Part shown: piece by piece, positions 1-13,148 of the stretch
Layout: the number at the start of each line of letters is the position of its first letter
How positions within the stretch are numbered: position 1 is the first letter of the stretch
NCBI RefSeq assembly: GCF_002105155.1
Contig: NW_019028979.1
Span: 124,001 to 188,000 of the forward strand
DNA from: Lobosporangium transversale
Taxonomy: Eukaryota; Mortierellomycota; Mortierellomycetes; Mortierellales; Mortierellaceae
DNA length: 64,000 bases
Direction of reading: 5' to 3'
Notes under the pieces: generated by a model
What the model was told of the DNA's origin: nothing
The model's database searches: none
Seen by the model: only the letters and a program-made list of their open reading frames with translations
Position numbers and translations under genes: made by a program

Positions 1-677
1 CATTTGAGCACGCTTTTATCTGTCTGAGAATACAAAGAGTCTAATTTCATACTACAGGTCCATCTCATATTATTAAAACGCCCTTTAAATGAAAAAAATA
101 CAAACCCAAAAAAAGCTCTGGAAATTAAAGAACATCAGCAATAAACAACAATAACAACAAAAAAGGACCACACCACATAGTCTACTGGACAAATGTATAC
201 AATTCATTTGCAATACATTCATAGACTGTCCCGCAACACCCAATTGCATCAACATGCTCTTTTTCAATTTTGTGCGTTGCGTGTGTGTTTGTGTGTTTGT
301 GAGTGAATGAATGAATGTACATGTACATGTGTGTTTTGGTGAGTGTGCATGGCCTCGTTCTCCTTTTCCCCTTCCCCTGTGGTTAAATGTCCAGAATAAA
401 CTCAAGACTCCTTCCCTCCACCCCCTACAATTGTAGGAAAAAAAAAGAGAGTAGAATAACTCTTTGTTCACACAACGGCTTCTCTCTTTCCGCAGAGAAA
501 CTGATTTCTTCCTTTCCTTTTTTTTTTTTATCACAGGGTGTGTATCCATGTATGTGTTAGATTGTGAAAGAGTGAGATCAGATCATTTCATTTCAATGTC
601 GTTGAGCAATTCAGAATTGACATTACTGCTCCATCCTTCTTTCTCTTTTTCTACTACAATCATTGTTCTTGCCTCAC

Positions 678-712
<35 letters not shown>

Positions 713-1038
713 CAATATTTCGTTGCTATTGTCCTTCACATTGCTTGTGTATCTCCTTTTTTTTTTTTTTTTTTTTTTTTTCTAGTTTAACTTACTCTTT
801 CTTTCTATCAACCTCTTTCTCTCATCTCACAAAAACCACTTTTTCTTTTTTTGTCATCATTGCTCTTGACTCTTAGCACTCAATTCTCATCGATCGCATC
901 GCTGAAGTCCTTTCAGGACAATCAGTCCAATCCTTGCCGAAGAGGAAAAAAAAAAGTTTAACAATCAAACCAACAACCCAAACGCCCTCCTATCTATTTT
1001 GAGTACAAAAGTAGCCTGGCTTCACAACTGAACACATC
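1..1038. other. Intergenic / 5' flank, homopolymer-rich
   Basis: I see no convincing coding sequence here. The stretch has GT-rich simple sequence near 270-340 and two long T runs, about 680-712 (33 T) and 757-781. Pyrimidine-rich sequence then leads to the start codon at 1039, which probably makes the last 200 bases promoter and 5' UTR of the phosphodiesterase gene. The long minus-strand open frame at 85-549 is Cys/Phe/Lys-rich and comes from simple sequence, so it is not annotated. Confidence 0.5.
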
Positions 1039-4000
1039 ATGGAGCTGGAATATCAGGTCTTGCTCATCGATCCTTCTGCTCTCGATACCCCTCATCACCC
1101 ATCCAGCCCATCATCAAGAACCTCGATCACTAGCCGTACCGAGACTCTGAGCAATGCATCTTCTAATTCTTTTTCATCCTCAACATCCTCTTCAACAATT
1201 TCAACCATCGCTTCAAGCGCCTCTACAACTTCTTCATTGCTCTTCTCTACAGCTCGAAAGAATCAAAGGTTGCCACGTTCAAAATCGAAATCAGCACCAA
1301 CAACACCTCGCTCTCGGTCAGAATCCAGGTTCAATGATGGTACCTCGCAGCTATCGTCGATACTGCGTCTTACAGGATTAAAAGGTAATACCGGAGACCA
1401 ATTGACCTTGAATGGTTCATTTTTGTAGGGAGAACAGAGAGCAAAATAGTAAAAGATGGATAGCACTGGCTGTAGTATGAAAAAAACGTGCAGGTGCCTA
1501 TTTTCATTCATATTATTCTTGCAACCTGAATTTCTTTCCTTTACTCCCATCCCTTCAAACCTTTACTCCTCTTTTCATGTTTGTTTGGTACATGTGTTCC
1601 CCTTTCCTTTTGTAGATTTTTTTTTTGGTCAGTACATCTGTGACATTGACAGACCACAGCAGCGCTGAGATGAAACGTCTATTAGGACTGTAGCTCCAAG
1701 GCTTGCACAGACATGAAAACATTGCTCTTTCGGCTGCTATACCCTTCAAGGATAATGAATCAAAGACGGGGATGATTGATTACAGAGGATAGGAGGATAT
1801 GAAGCATCTTGCAAATCAGTATTTTTATTGATTGCTTGCTCGAATCAACCCTTTCTTTGTTCCTATTTACCTCCACCCGAGTTCATATCCTGAGACTTTT
1901 TTACACCTCCTTTTTTGTTCCTTCTCCCTGGGCTTCCTGGAGTTATTGAAAGGATGGTTTCCTGAGCCCATGTTAAGAAGCTATTTTTCTGTTAATCTGT
2001 TTGGTTCATAATGTGCTACATATCAGGAAGTGGATTGGCGCTTATTTGGTTGCATTTGACCCAAACAGAAGACGGCCGTTAGTAATAACGGAGAAAAAGC
2101 AAAAAAAAAAAAAAAAAGCGGATTTTCTTTGAGAGCAGAGGGTGTCCATCTTACTGCGCGTGCAGTTGACGTCTTGTTGAAGTGAAACTAGCGTAGTGGA
2201 GCTGTGTAGCGATGTGGCATCATATCACCGCATGGGAGAAACTGGAAGAAAGGACTGTCCCTCACTCTATTATTTTCATTCTACATTGCACCAGATGCTA
2301 AAACACATGGTGCTTTCACTTCATATGCTATTGTTACTATTAAATCTCCTCCATATTTTGTCCATGTGCTCTTATTATCACATATAGCATTGTTAAAGCA
2401 AACTTGCGTATCCAGCTTAGCTAATTACATTTTTTATTTTTAATATAGTCCTGACAGCTTCTTCGTATGAAGCGGCACTGGCGCTGCTTGAGCATCGTCC
2501 TCCAACAGAGGCTCGGCCCTTACTGTTACTTGTCGATGTCGATACTGAACTAGAATTGACTCTCTCTCATCCACCTGGATCATACTCTACGCGCCACCAT
2601 CGTCCACAGCAAAAAAGCTCAAATACACGCAATAGTGGTGTTATTGAGCCATCAACAAAATCCCAAGGAAGTGGTCAGCGACACTTGCGAGCGACAAATG
2701 ATAATTCTACTGCAAAAGGATCACAAGTCCATGCCCGACGCCCTCAGAGTAAACAACCATTACAATATAACCATGATGGAACATTATGTGGACTTGACTT
2801 CCTGGAGACAATTTTACAAGGACTTGCCAAGGGCACGCTTAACCATGTTGTCCCAATAGGTACGCATTTATGGTAGTAACAACACAGTCGAGACTTTTCT
2901 GACTCTTTGGCAATGAGATTTGGCAATGTCACTCAGTCGTATATCGCATATCGCATATCTGACCTTTTTTTTTTTTTTCTTCCTTCAGCCGTCAGCTCGA
3001 CAAAGTCCCAGGAAAGAATTATGGAACTCTTCAATTTGGGTGTTGCAGATGTCTTGCTTAAGCCGATCGAAGAACAAGCGGCAAGGACTTTATTTCTGGT
3101 GAGCAAGCAGGATATGGAGCAATAAATTCTCAGACACCATTTTGAAAATCCTTGAGAAACTCACCAGTCCTGCTATCTTTTAAAATGAATAGAATGTACA
3201 CCGCTACAGCAAGTATAAGACAGCTATAACGATTCCTAGATACACGACGCAAAAGAATACGCTTGCTCTTCCGAGTCACACTCGACTCCGTAATGTGTTC
3301 TTGAAGGATCAATGGTGCGTTTGATCTCTGATTGTGACCGAATTACTATAATTTCCATCATAACTTCAACACTCTTAGCTTACTACTCTGCATCATTCTT
3401 TGAATGTATTAACTAGGCTTTCTGATATTTTGATCAGTCATTACTGTCCAACACCATCCAAGATGTCACTGCGAGATTTTCCCTCAATGTCTTCAGACGC
3501 AGCACTAGAGCGTGTAGAGGAGCTCAAAAGCCGTTTACTATCTTGGGACTTTCATCCACATGATCTTTGTGAGGATGACCTCATGCGCTGCGTTGTGATT
3601 GTCATTCAGGAAGTAATGAAGCTGGATGGACTTGGGGATCTGAATATTCCTGAACGTAAGTGCTAAAGCAAAATATATTTGACCTCAATGAGTATACGTA
3701 CACGCGAGACATACTAAGAACTCAATCATCGGTTTACACTGTTTCATCTGTTGGTTATCTCAATTAGACTTACTGCATCGCTTTGTGATCGGTCTGCGTG
3801 ATTCATACCATCGATCCAACCCATATCATAACTTTGCACACGCTGTCGATGTACTCCAAGCAACATTTTACTTCCTTTGCAGGATGGGTAAACTCCCAGA
3901 GACAGGTTTTGGCTTCCCTCCTTTCCCTCTTACCAATGGCGGCGATCACGGATCCGAGCCCGAATCACCTGAGTCATCGGTGACTATACCCACTAACGCT

Positions 4001-6206
4001 CCCTATGCTGACCAGGGAGACGGCCTACCGCCTTTTTCGATTCAGGATTATCTACGACCCGAGGATATTTTTGCACTAGTCGTGGCAAGTATTGGTCATG
4101 ATGTGGGCCATCCGGGAGTCAACAACATGTTTTTGGTAAGAGATAGTTTATTGCAACTGCAAATCATATAGAGTCATGATAATTGTGTTGAGTCAAATGA
4201 AGTGAAGGCATGTCAAATTACCCTTGTTCGTTATTAATATAATAATTATTATTTTACCCCGCATAAAAAGGTCAACGCGCACACACCCTTGGCACAAGTG
4301 TACAATGACCGGTCTGTCCTTGAGAGTTTTCATTCAATGGCCTTGTTTCATGTCATGAAAAAACATGGCTTTGAGTGTTTTGATGTCGACTCTCAGAACC
4401 GCAAGTTTATGGGTAAGTTTAGTTTTATTTATTTATTTATTTATCATTATTACTGTTATTCTTGTTATTATTTTTGAGAAAGTGCCTTTGTGTGTTATTT
4501 TGACTCAGTTCGCTGCTTTCTGATATGGCTTTGTTTATTTATATATTCATTTCACTTGGTAATATACAGAGTTCAGAAAGATGGTTGTGAGTACGATCCT
4601 GGCCACAGATATGGGTCTCCATTTCGATTACGTTGGCAAGATCAAGGAACAGACGGAACGCTTGCGTCTTCGTAGGCAATCTGGCAGTGATACTCTCAAG
4701 CCCAATCAGGCTAGCATTGAAGAGCAAGAACGCTTGGTTCTCTGTGGAACATTAATTAAGTGCGCCGATATTAGTAATGCTGTAAGATATCTTTTTCCGA
4801 TACTATTGCAGTTTTGTTGCTTCAAAAAAAAAAAAAAAAAAAAAAAACCACAAAACTGATAAATGAATTTACGCACTGTTATAGTCAAGGCCGTTCCATG
4901 TGGCAGAGAGATGGTCGACTGTCTTACTGCAGGAAATGTGCAATCAAGCTGATATTGAGAAGGAGATGGCAGTCTGCTCAGGATCACAATCAGTTCCTGC
5001 TGGCTCTACCAAGAGCCTAGCTAATGACAAAGGGATGCAAATTGACTCCCAACTTGGGTTCATCCACGGATTTGCTATGCCTCTATTTAGCAGTGTAAAA
5101 GAAATTATTCCAGGTAAAGTGCTGCCTACATGATTCCAGTTGGTTAGTTTTTTGAGACTATTGGTTTTTGTACTAATGTCTCATAGTTTTTGTATTAAAT
5201 AGAGATGGGATACTGTGTTGAGTACCTTCAAATCAACCATGCTATCTGGCAAGAGCGGAAGACTGAGTACCTCAAACACGGAAAAACATCGGTATTTGCT
5301 GGTCTAGATATCAATAATAACGGCAATAGCAACGGTATTCATACTGCTGGCGACTCAGGACACAGTGAGGATGAGTACCAGGCTCCGATAACCAAGAAGG
5401 CGACTCCAGTAAATCATAATGGCAAGCATAGGAATATGACTGGAAAACAACCTTTAGAGATTTCTGTATTGAAGAGTGGAGTTAATACCAGGTCCACAGT
5501 ATCTAGGAAGCCTCAGCAGCCAAAGTTATCGGGATCAGAGGAACAGAAATCTAGCCCAGATGGTGCTGTCCTGACGCCCGTCAAATTACAAGCGAGTAGT
5601 TCGAGACGAACGCCTTCCAGTAACTCTATTAATAGCAATGGCGGCACAGCATCGGATTCATCTAGTTCTATCCCGCGGCTAAGGACAAAATCCAAGGCTA
5701 TGACGCCGGAGAATGGTTGTGTTGCGGAGCCACGGAGACAGGATAGTTACCGTGCAAGTAGTGTTCATCAACAGCAGTACCAGAATAATGGTCGTCCCCG
5801 ACCACCAAGTTCGCGGGTACGAACCTCAACGCCAGCAATCTCTATATCTGTTCCTATGTCATCTACTTCTCCAGAGTCAAAATCAAACACTGCTTATACT
5901 TCACCTAAAATTCAGCAGCAGCATCAAGTCAATGGCGATCGTAGACTGAATTCGCCAGGACGTCAATCATCGGCACCTGGACATTCAAAGCATGACAAGG
6001 TCAAAGACAAGCCATTTCCCTTGGAAATGATGAAAAGTGTTGACAACATACAGCTAGATGAATCTCCTGACCCTTTAGTTTCAGAAACACCTTCGCCGAC
6101 AGAGCAGGCTGTGGCTGTTGCCGATGAACTGACAGACGTACAAACCCCAGTTACGATTATTTCCACCACTTCAATCACTGCAGTCTCTGCATGTGACTCA
6201 CCTTGA
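1039..6206 (+). CDS. Class I 3',5'-cyclic-nucleotide phosphodiesterase with receiver-like N-terminal domain
   Basis: Predicted to hydrolyse cAMP (possibly cGMP) to the 5'-nucleotide and so damp PKA signalling. Ten exons join in phase: 1039-1384, 2449-2859, 2989-3098, 3193-3314, 3417-3655, 3768-4135, 4271-4412, 4570-4781, 4885-5113, 5203-6206 (1060 aa). The catalytic domain (about 400-725) has the signature YHNFAHAVDV (H430, metal ligand H434), HDVGHPG (H520, D521), metal ligand D646 in KCADISNA and the purine-clamping Q706 in SQLGFI. Residues 1-280 look like a response-regulator receiver fold broken up by low-complexity inserts: strand YQVLLID (D11), strand PLLLLVDVD (D145 in the phosphoacceptor position), AVSS, and K277 in LLKPI. 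Vertebrate PDE8 also has an N-terminal receiver-like domain, but I see no PAS domain here. The tail 726-1060 is Ser/Pro/Gln-rich and probably disordered. The enzyme call is firm; the receiver call is moderately firm. Confidence 0.9.
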
Positions 6207-6615
6207 ATGACAACACTTCCCGGATAGGATACCAGGAGTGCGTTAAATGACAACCCCTTCATTTTTTTTTTTACTATTATTATCATCATTTCTAAAAATG
6301 TCTTTCTTTTTTTTTTACGCTCGTATCTTGTACTTTTTCATACCATTGTTTTCTTACTTTAGATGATGTCTTTTTATGCTTATGCTTATGCTTTTTCTTC
6401 GTTTATGTCACGTCCTCCATTCTTCAGTCGCAACGCCTCATCTTTTTTTTTTTGTCTTATCGTATCATGTTTCACTACTATCATGGTTCTTTCTTTTTTG
6501 TGCGTGTAAAATCTTTTTTCATCAAACAAACAAACAGAACAACTATTAAATTTATGTTTTTTAACTTGCAAAAAACAAGAATGGTATTTTTAAGCTTTCT
6601 TTTATCTAATGAAGA

Positions 6616-7927
6616 TTATGCTGATTGTCCGGTTGTAACATCGGTCATTTCTTGATCGTCGTCGTCGTCGTCTTCTTCCTCTTCATCATACTCCTCTTCA
6701 TCATACTCCTCTTCTTCGTCGGATTTATCTTCGTCGCAGTCTTCGCCATTTTCACCACTACTCTGGTCTTTGCTTTTTATCGAGCCGGATCGGATACGAT
6801 GGACCTCACCAGACTTTAGTCCAGTAACATTACATGTTGATGTTGTAGCTGCCATGGTCATTCCCTCCTCCACTTCTGGCCCTTCTCCAGCGGGCGACAT
6901 ATGGACATCCTTATTATTTTTGTCATTATTGTCACTATTATAACATACACCATTCGTGGAATGCCTATGCTGCTGGCTTATAGATGGCTCAGAAGCAGTG
7001 AAGGACGTGTTCTCGGCAGTAGTAGCCACAGTTATAGTGGGTGACGTGGTAGGGTCGGCACCATCATCTTCACTACTGCCGGTCCGCGCAGCACTACTTT
7101 GAACGCCATCGCCATTACCGGTATTGATACCTCTATTACTGTCGCCATTGAGAGTGCTGTTGCTACCATTACTTTTACTGTTACTGTTATTATTATTGTT
7201 GTTGATATACGCGTTGGTATTGTTATTGGTGCTTTTGCTATCCTTATCCTTGCTCCCACCTTGCTGATTTCCAGCTCTTGCAGCCTCGACGGCTTCAGCA
7301 CTGTGCTCTGCCATTTCTGTTGCCATTTTGACTGCTTCGATCTGTTTGACTGTCTTGGTATCCAATTCTTCCTCTGATAGTTTCCAGCTATCGAAATCTG
7401 GCTTCGGCAACATAGATGGAGGTCTACCACTGCTATTTTCATCTTCAGTGTTCACTAGAGAAAGAGTTGAAGAGATCCATTCCTCCATAGACTTTTTGAA
7501 GTGATCTTGTTGAGCTTCCTGACGAGCTAAAAGTAAGTCTCGTTGAGCGATCTCTAATTTGAGTGAACAGATGTAATCAAACGACTTCTTGAGCAAGAAG
7601 ACTTTGGAGGGAGCCTTGTCGACGATATTGGGGATCATCTGACGTAGGTCATCGAAACAGTGTTTGAGTGAATCCCGACGCTTCTGTTCTGCAGCCTTAT
7701 GAGACGTTCGTCGCATCTCGATGCCTGAGTGTAAATCTGTATTGTAAGAAAGACCTAGAGCACTTGAATCATGGAAAATATAAAATAAGGATGTGTTTTC
7801 AACTAGAAGTAGAGGAAGTCACTCAAGATAAGAGAACTTACGTGTGATCACCATCTAGTATATTTTGGTAATTCGATTTGGATGCTAATCGAGCCATAGC
7901 TTCCGACGCGGAGACTAAAAGAAAAGG

Positions 7928-7969
<42 letters not shown>

Positions 7970-10582
7970 AAGATGAATCTTCTATTCTATTACTTTTTTT
8001 TTTTTTTTTTTTTTTTAGTGTTCGAATTACCTCCAGGAAGCCATGGCTTCAAGCCAGGCGATACTAGCATGGGTTGGGCTCTAGGTGATACAAGGATTGG
8101 TTGTGCACTAATACTTCCTCGATGTTGATGTGGCGGCTGAGGCATCAAAGTCGGTTTGAGCGCTGGAGAAATTAAAGCAGCAAATCCTCCAGGAGGAGGA
8201 GCCATGGGAGAGATGATGGCGGTGGTTCCGGGAGTTCGTGGAGCCAGTGTACCAGCATTGGTTATCACCCCTCCGGGCTGGCGCTTGCCACTATGTCTCC
8301 TGGATGATCCATTAGCAGATTTTTTCTCTCCTCCATTACTATTACTAGGTTTAGCTAGAAGAGAGCGCGCCTTGATATTGGGTGTAGATTTGGGTGAGGT
8401 AGTTGGTGTAGATTCAGATCCGGAGAGGTTCATGAGAGATGCGGGCGTTACGGGCGCAAGGGCTGATTTAGACATGTTTGAGTCTAAAGATGTTGCAACA
8501 ACTGTGGTCGTTGACGTGGCGACTGTTGCTGCTACTGTCGCTGCCATTCTCGCTGTCGTTACCGCTGCCGTTGCGACTGTTGCAGGTGCAATCGCAATCG
8601 CAGCTGTGGCTCCATGCTTGACTGTAGTCGTTGACGGGTTTTCTTGAGTAGCGCTTGCGCTGATGCTGGTGCTCATTACGGAGCTACTCTGTGCAGGAGC
8701 GATTGGGACAGATGCTGGTTTTAGGATCGCCGCAGTTGAAGCAGCCTGACTAGGTTGGATCGGTTGATGGATCTGCAGCTGGTGCTGTAATACTTTGCTT
8801 TGCTGCTGCTGCTGCCTTAAGGCTTGGCCGGGCTGCTGTGATATACTCAGCTGCCTAGGCGTTTGCACCAAGATACCTTGCTGTTGTGATGGTAAGATCA
8901 TGGGTGAGCGTGGCGGTGGCATCATGGATGACGCTGGTAATTGGAATATCGCAGGCGAAGTAGGCATCATTGACAAGTGATTCATATTTGTTACCAAATG
9001 TGGCGAGGGCGATGCCTGTGCCTGCGATACTGTTCCGTTTAAAGTGGAAGTCAATATGGGGGACGGCGTCGGGCGGTTGGTGATTGGAGTTTGCATTGTC
9101 GCCAGGGGCGAAGATGGAGCGATCATGGACACAGATGAGCGAACTCGGCTCGTATTATTGTTGGTGTTGTTGGCAATTGCCGTTTTCCTTCCTGGCTGAA
9201 GCTGTGGTTGATTAGCGGTTGGTCGCAATGCTGGAGAGCTTTTGGGCAAGGCCACGCGAGTATTATTAGTTGTTGAACCAACCGTGGGGCTCAACACAAT
9301 TGGTGTAAGACCGGACCCGCGATCGATTGTTGTTCTTCGTTTCAGAGGTGGCCGATTGTTCAGAGCCTGGTTATTAGTGTCTAGTAATGGATGCTTTGTG
9401 CCAATCATTCCTTGACTTGCTTGCTGATTATCATTTGCTTGCTGTTGATGTTGCTGCGATTGGATTTGATGAAGCTGGTTCTGGGAGGACTGCACAGGAT
9501 CTTTCTGAAGCTGCTGTAGTTGCTGCTGAAGATGCTGTTGTTGTTGATGTTGGGCCTGTTGTTGAGCTTGATGAAACTGCATAGGTAAGGCATTGAATCC
9601 TTGGCCAGTGTAGGTCATGAAGTCTATTTGTGCGGATCGATGTGGTTGCAGTACTGGTGAGGTGAGCGGAGAGAACGTTTTATTTGTCGTGGACATCGCT
9701 GGAGGAAGGCTTGTAAACGGGTGAGATGGAGTTATAGCTGGTGAGATTAGTGGCGTGAAATAAGCCTATAGTGAAAATGAACAAAATGCCATTAGAAAGG
9801 TTTCCTTTTCTGATCTCAATCAACGCTTTATTGTATCACTTAGAAAATAGTCGAAATTATACCTCATCATCTTCAAACTGGTCGTTCAACACCATGGCCG
9901 TATCAGCAGCGGTAGCGTGGCCGCTATCGTTGTTGTTATTGTTGTCCTCCGATAGGATGCCCATTGGAGACATATATTGTGAATAGTCTGTTGAGTAGTA
10001 CTCGCGTCCAGCTGGTGTTAGAAGCTGCTGCCTCGCACCATCCTTCTGTGGTTGGACTTGAGGTTGAGGCAGCTGTTGGAGTTGCTGGTGAAGCTGCTGT
10101 TGCTGCTGCTGCTGCTGTTGCCGCTGCTGCAACAGGTACTGTTGTTGTTGTAGCTGCTGTTGCAGAAGTGATTGAGTGCTGACCTTGTGACCGTTATTAC
10201 TGGGATGCTCAGGATGAGTCTGAAAAATTGGGGTAGTCGTTGCTGATATTGGCATGGCAGCAGAAGTCGCCGAAGCTGCGCTCATGATAATATCATTAGC
10301 ATTGCTATTGACCTCGGTCATGGTATGTTGTGGTTGGGGCTGGTAGTGCTGGTATTGCTGTGGTTGGGTTGTAGAATGATTTTGTGAGTGATTATCTCGA
10401 AGCAGCATACCCTGCAGTTGCTGTTGTTCCTGTTGTTGTTTTTGTTGCTGCATTTGTTGATGCTGCTGAAGGCGTTGCTGAACCTGGCTGGCTTGAGCAG
10501 GATCGAAAGCAAAGTCACTTAGCGAAAGTTCCAGCCCTGCCTGATCCAGGTTGAAAGTTGTACTATCAAAATTGTAAGCCAT
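6616..10582 (-). CDS. Long Gln/Ser-rich bHLH transcription factor
   Basis: Predicted nuclear DNA-binding regulator of 1208 aa. Minus-strand exons: 10582-9863, 9765-8031, 7914-7852, 7724-6616. Residues 1-240 are rich in poly-Gln, and residues 241-820 are Ser/Thr/Pro/Gln-rich with a recurring short motif of the form PLxSPxxxP (for example FTPLISPAITP, FSPLTSPVLQP). The bHLH starts near residue 843 (MRRTSHKAAEQKRRDSLK), followed by a loop and a second helix running into a short coiled coil. H848, E852 and R856 occupy the classic 5-9-13 positions, which predicts CACGTG-type E-box binding. The C-terminus is Asn-rich, then strongly acidic (poly-Asp/Glu). To keep the bHLH in frame, exon 3 must end at a weak donor (GTGATC); a stronger GTAAGT lies 10 bases further on and would destroy the frame. 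The gene converges on the phosphodiesterase gene. I cannot assign an orthologue name. Confidence 0.85.
7928..8016. repeat. Paired A-run and T-run inside an intron
   Basis: The second intron of the bHLH gene holds about 29 A plus a second 14-A run (7928-7971) and about 23 T (7994-8016). The two arms are complementary and could pair in the transcript. Confidence 0.9.
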
Positions 10583-13148
10583 CTTTCTTCTTCCTAATGT
10601 TTTTGTATGAGGTCTCTAATATGGTTGCTCGAAGGGCTATTGATGGGTCCAAGAGCCCAGGATCGTTCCGAGAAAGGTCGTTTGCTTCAGTAAAGAACTG
10701 ATATTAAAGTTGTTCAAATATCTTGTGCTGTATTATTGAAATAGTGCGAAAAATGTTATTTTCATAGGCCCTTTTCGAAGAAGGTTTGGCTATTCATACA
10801 GTTTAAGTAGGGTAGAGGAATCGAATGAGTATAGAGGAGAATGATGAGACAATGAGACAATGTAATCAGATGTAGACATTGAAACCTCATTTCAAAAAGT
10901 GGTAAAGTCAACTATAATGGGGATGTCTTTGATAATACTGAGTACTATACCTTGAACAAGAAGGATTTGAAGCAGGGGGAGAGGACATAAACATGAAGGC
11001 GGAGAAATGCCTATGTGTGACTCCTCAAGCTTGGAATGTTGTCAATGTAAAGCCTCGGTAGTTGAGGTGATATGTTGAAATGTTAATTGAACCAGTTGAC
11101 AGTTGTGGAAGTAGCTCGCTAAAAAGCTCAGAAGGGATAGGAGATATTCTTTTGATTTGGACAAAATTAGATGAACACTAAAAGGAAACTGGCTATAAAA
11201 TGAGAATGAGAGTGAAAGTGGATGTGGAAGAGACAGATACTATCAAAGACTCAAAGGGAAATGGAGATAACGAACGAAGGGAAAAAGGAGAATAGAAAGA
11301 TGAAAGGAAAAAAAGAAGAGGAATCAATCGATATTGAGCCACCCGGACGCCTACTTGCATCAAGGTCCAAGGGACGGGAAAGAGGACCTGAACGGCCAAC
11401 TATTCCAATCCCAATAATCCCATTCCAATAATTCCACCCCAATAATCCAAACAACCAAGGTATCATGAGCACTAAAGAGTCTTCTGCTGATTCTTTTCAG
11501 TATGATCCATAGTAGTTGAAGTTATCACTTGGACTTTTCTTTTTCGTCCTGCCTCCTCACCGGCTCCACGTTTTTTTCATGATCTGTCATCATCTGCAAC
11601 CTAACGCAAAAAAAAAAACTATACTTCATCAGCTACTTTTTTTTCTGTTTCTTCCCCTTTATTTTGTATTTTGGCTCTGTTACACCTTGTGCTGATTTTC
11701 TTTTTTTCCCATTTTGTTTGGTCAATGCTTTGCAGCCCTAGGACTGAGTCGCGTTTCCTCACGTTGTACATCTGCTCGCTGTGATTGGCTGAATCGCCGT
11801 AGAATACAGTCACACAGATGGTTTTAATTTGGTGGCGGCCGCGAATAAAAAGACCGCGTTTGAAAGAAGAATATTTATGTGATGTATACCAAAGAAACTT
11901 TAGACTTTAGAGCAATAGCCGTGCATCAGTGACAGATACAGAGGAACATGGGTTGTACGCATGTTTATATATTTTTCTTTTTCTTTTTTTTGCTCTCTTG
12001 AAACCGTAGCCAACCATCTTTCTGGGTGAATTATTGATGACACTAAAATACTAAGAGGGTCCAACAACCTCACAATAGGTACATGTACATACTTATATGG
12101 GCGAAATATGCACTACATGTATTCTGGGCATCGAAGAACAATCTATAATGGAATGTTTTTTATATACTGAAACTGTAGTATTCATAGATGGGAAGTGATG
12201 AGTTGCATGATATATACTTCCCTGGTGACCTTGCGCAGTAGCCTACAGGGTACTAAACAGAAGTCTTTATATATTTAAGGCAGTCTCGGGAAAAGAAACC
12301 CTTTCAGATCTGCTCCGAAGGATTAGATTGAATCCGATGTACACAAGACACTCTTCTCTTGTCATACATTGACTTTCACATTTCTGACAAAAGAACCTTG
12401 GATCCTTCGATAACAACAATGTGCTTCGATCTTCACATGGGCTATTATGGGAGACAGCTTTAAAAAAAAAGTTGATCACAAGCTCGAAAAGCAAACTGAT
12501 GAAGCAAGCATCAAGAGGTAGTGTACATCTGTACTGTGTACCTAGTAACAAATTCTCCACAACTTGACGGGTCTCCAAACACAATGTTTAGCTTTTAAAA
12601 TTATTACTTGATTATGGGGTATCCCCATCTAGTTGCAGCACCGTGTATAACTCTCGTAGCGATTTCGACAATTTCGTCGCTCCGGCGCTTTTTTAATGTT
12701 TAGGCTGTGAAGATGAATTAATTAGGAATCAAAAAATAGATGAAACTTTATCAGAAATAAAAATTTATTTACCTTCCTTAACGTCGCGCGGCTTTTGAGA
12801 AGTCAAGGCCAACTTATTCGCCTCAATACTTTCGCGATGGGTTCGTCGATTACAACCCTCTTGACGGGAGACAGAAGCCCTGCCCTTTAGCGTGGGAAGT
12901 TGGTGCCCCTTACCCCTCGTTCCTAACTACTACACTCGAGAGGGATTTGAGGCTTGTTAGGGGCGTCACAATCAGCTACACAATGGCTGAGCCCTGTAAT
13001 AGAGACACGTTAATGATACTTAGTGTCGCATTGCTTCTTATTCTACCTTACGGCAAAAGTGAATCCTGAACGAATCGTGTAAGGACACGAGGTAGTCATG
13101 CATTTTGGAAGATCGATTTCCATGCACGAAAAGTGAAGGGCGATGACT
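10583..13148. other. Long upstream/intergenic region with a GC-richer island
   Basis: No gene is secure here. 10583-11200 is probably 5' flank or 5' UTR of the bHLH gene. Around 12600-13000 the sequence becomes less AT-rich and includes a short palindrome (GGGG TAT CCCC, about 12617-12627) and an inverted repeat near 12658-12682. On the minus strand, about 12775-12940 reads through as a basic open frame ending at a GTAAAT donor-like site, with an acceptor about 70 bases further on that would lead straight to a stop. This could be a small spliced gene, an RNA gene or a decayed element. I recognise no product. Confidence 0.35.

Noticed and set aside
85-549. 154-codon minus-strand open frame
   Set aside because: Composition is dominated by Lys, Cys and Phe from simple repeats, no domain is visible, and it lies in flank sequence.
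12267-12584. 105-codon minus-strand frame with a few Cys pairs (FFCQKCESQC)
   Set aside because: The cysteines do not form a known zinc-binding spacing and nothing around it supports a gene.
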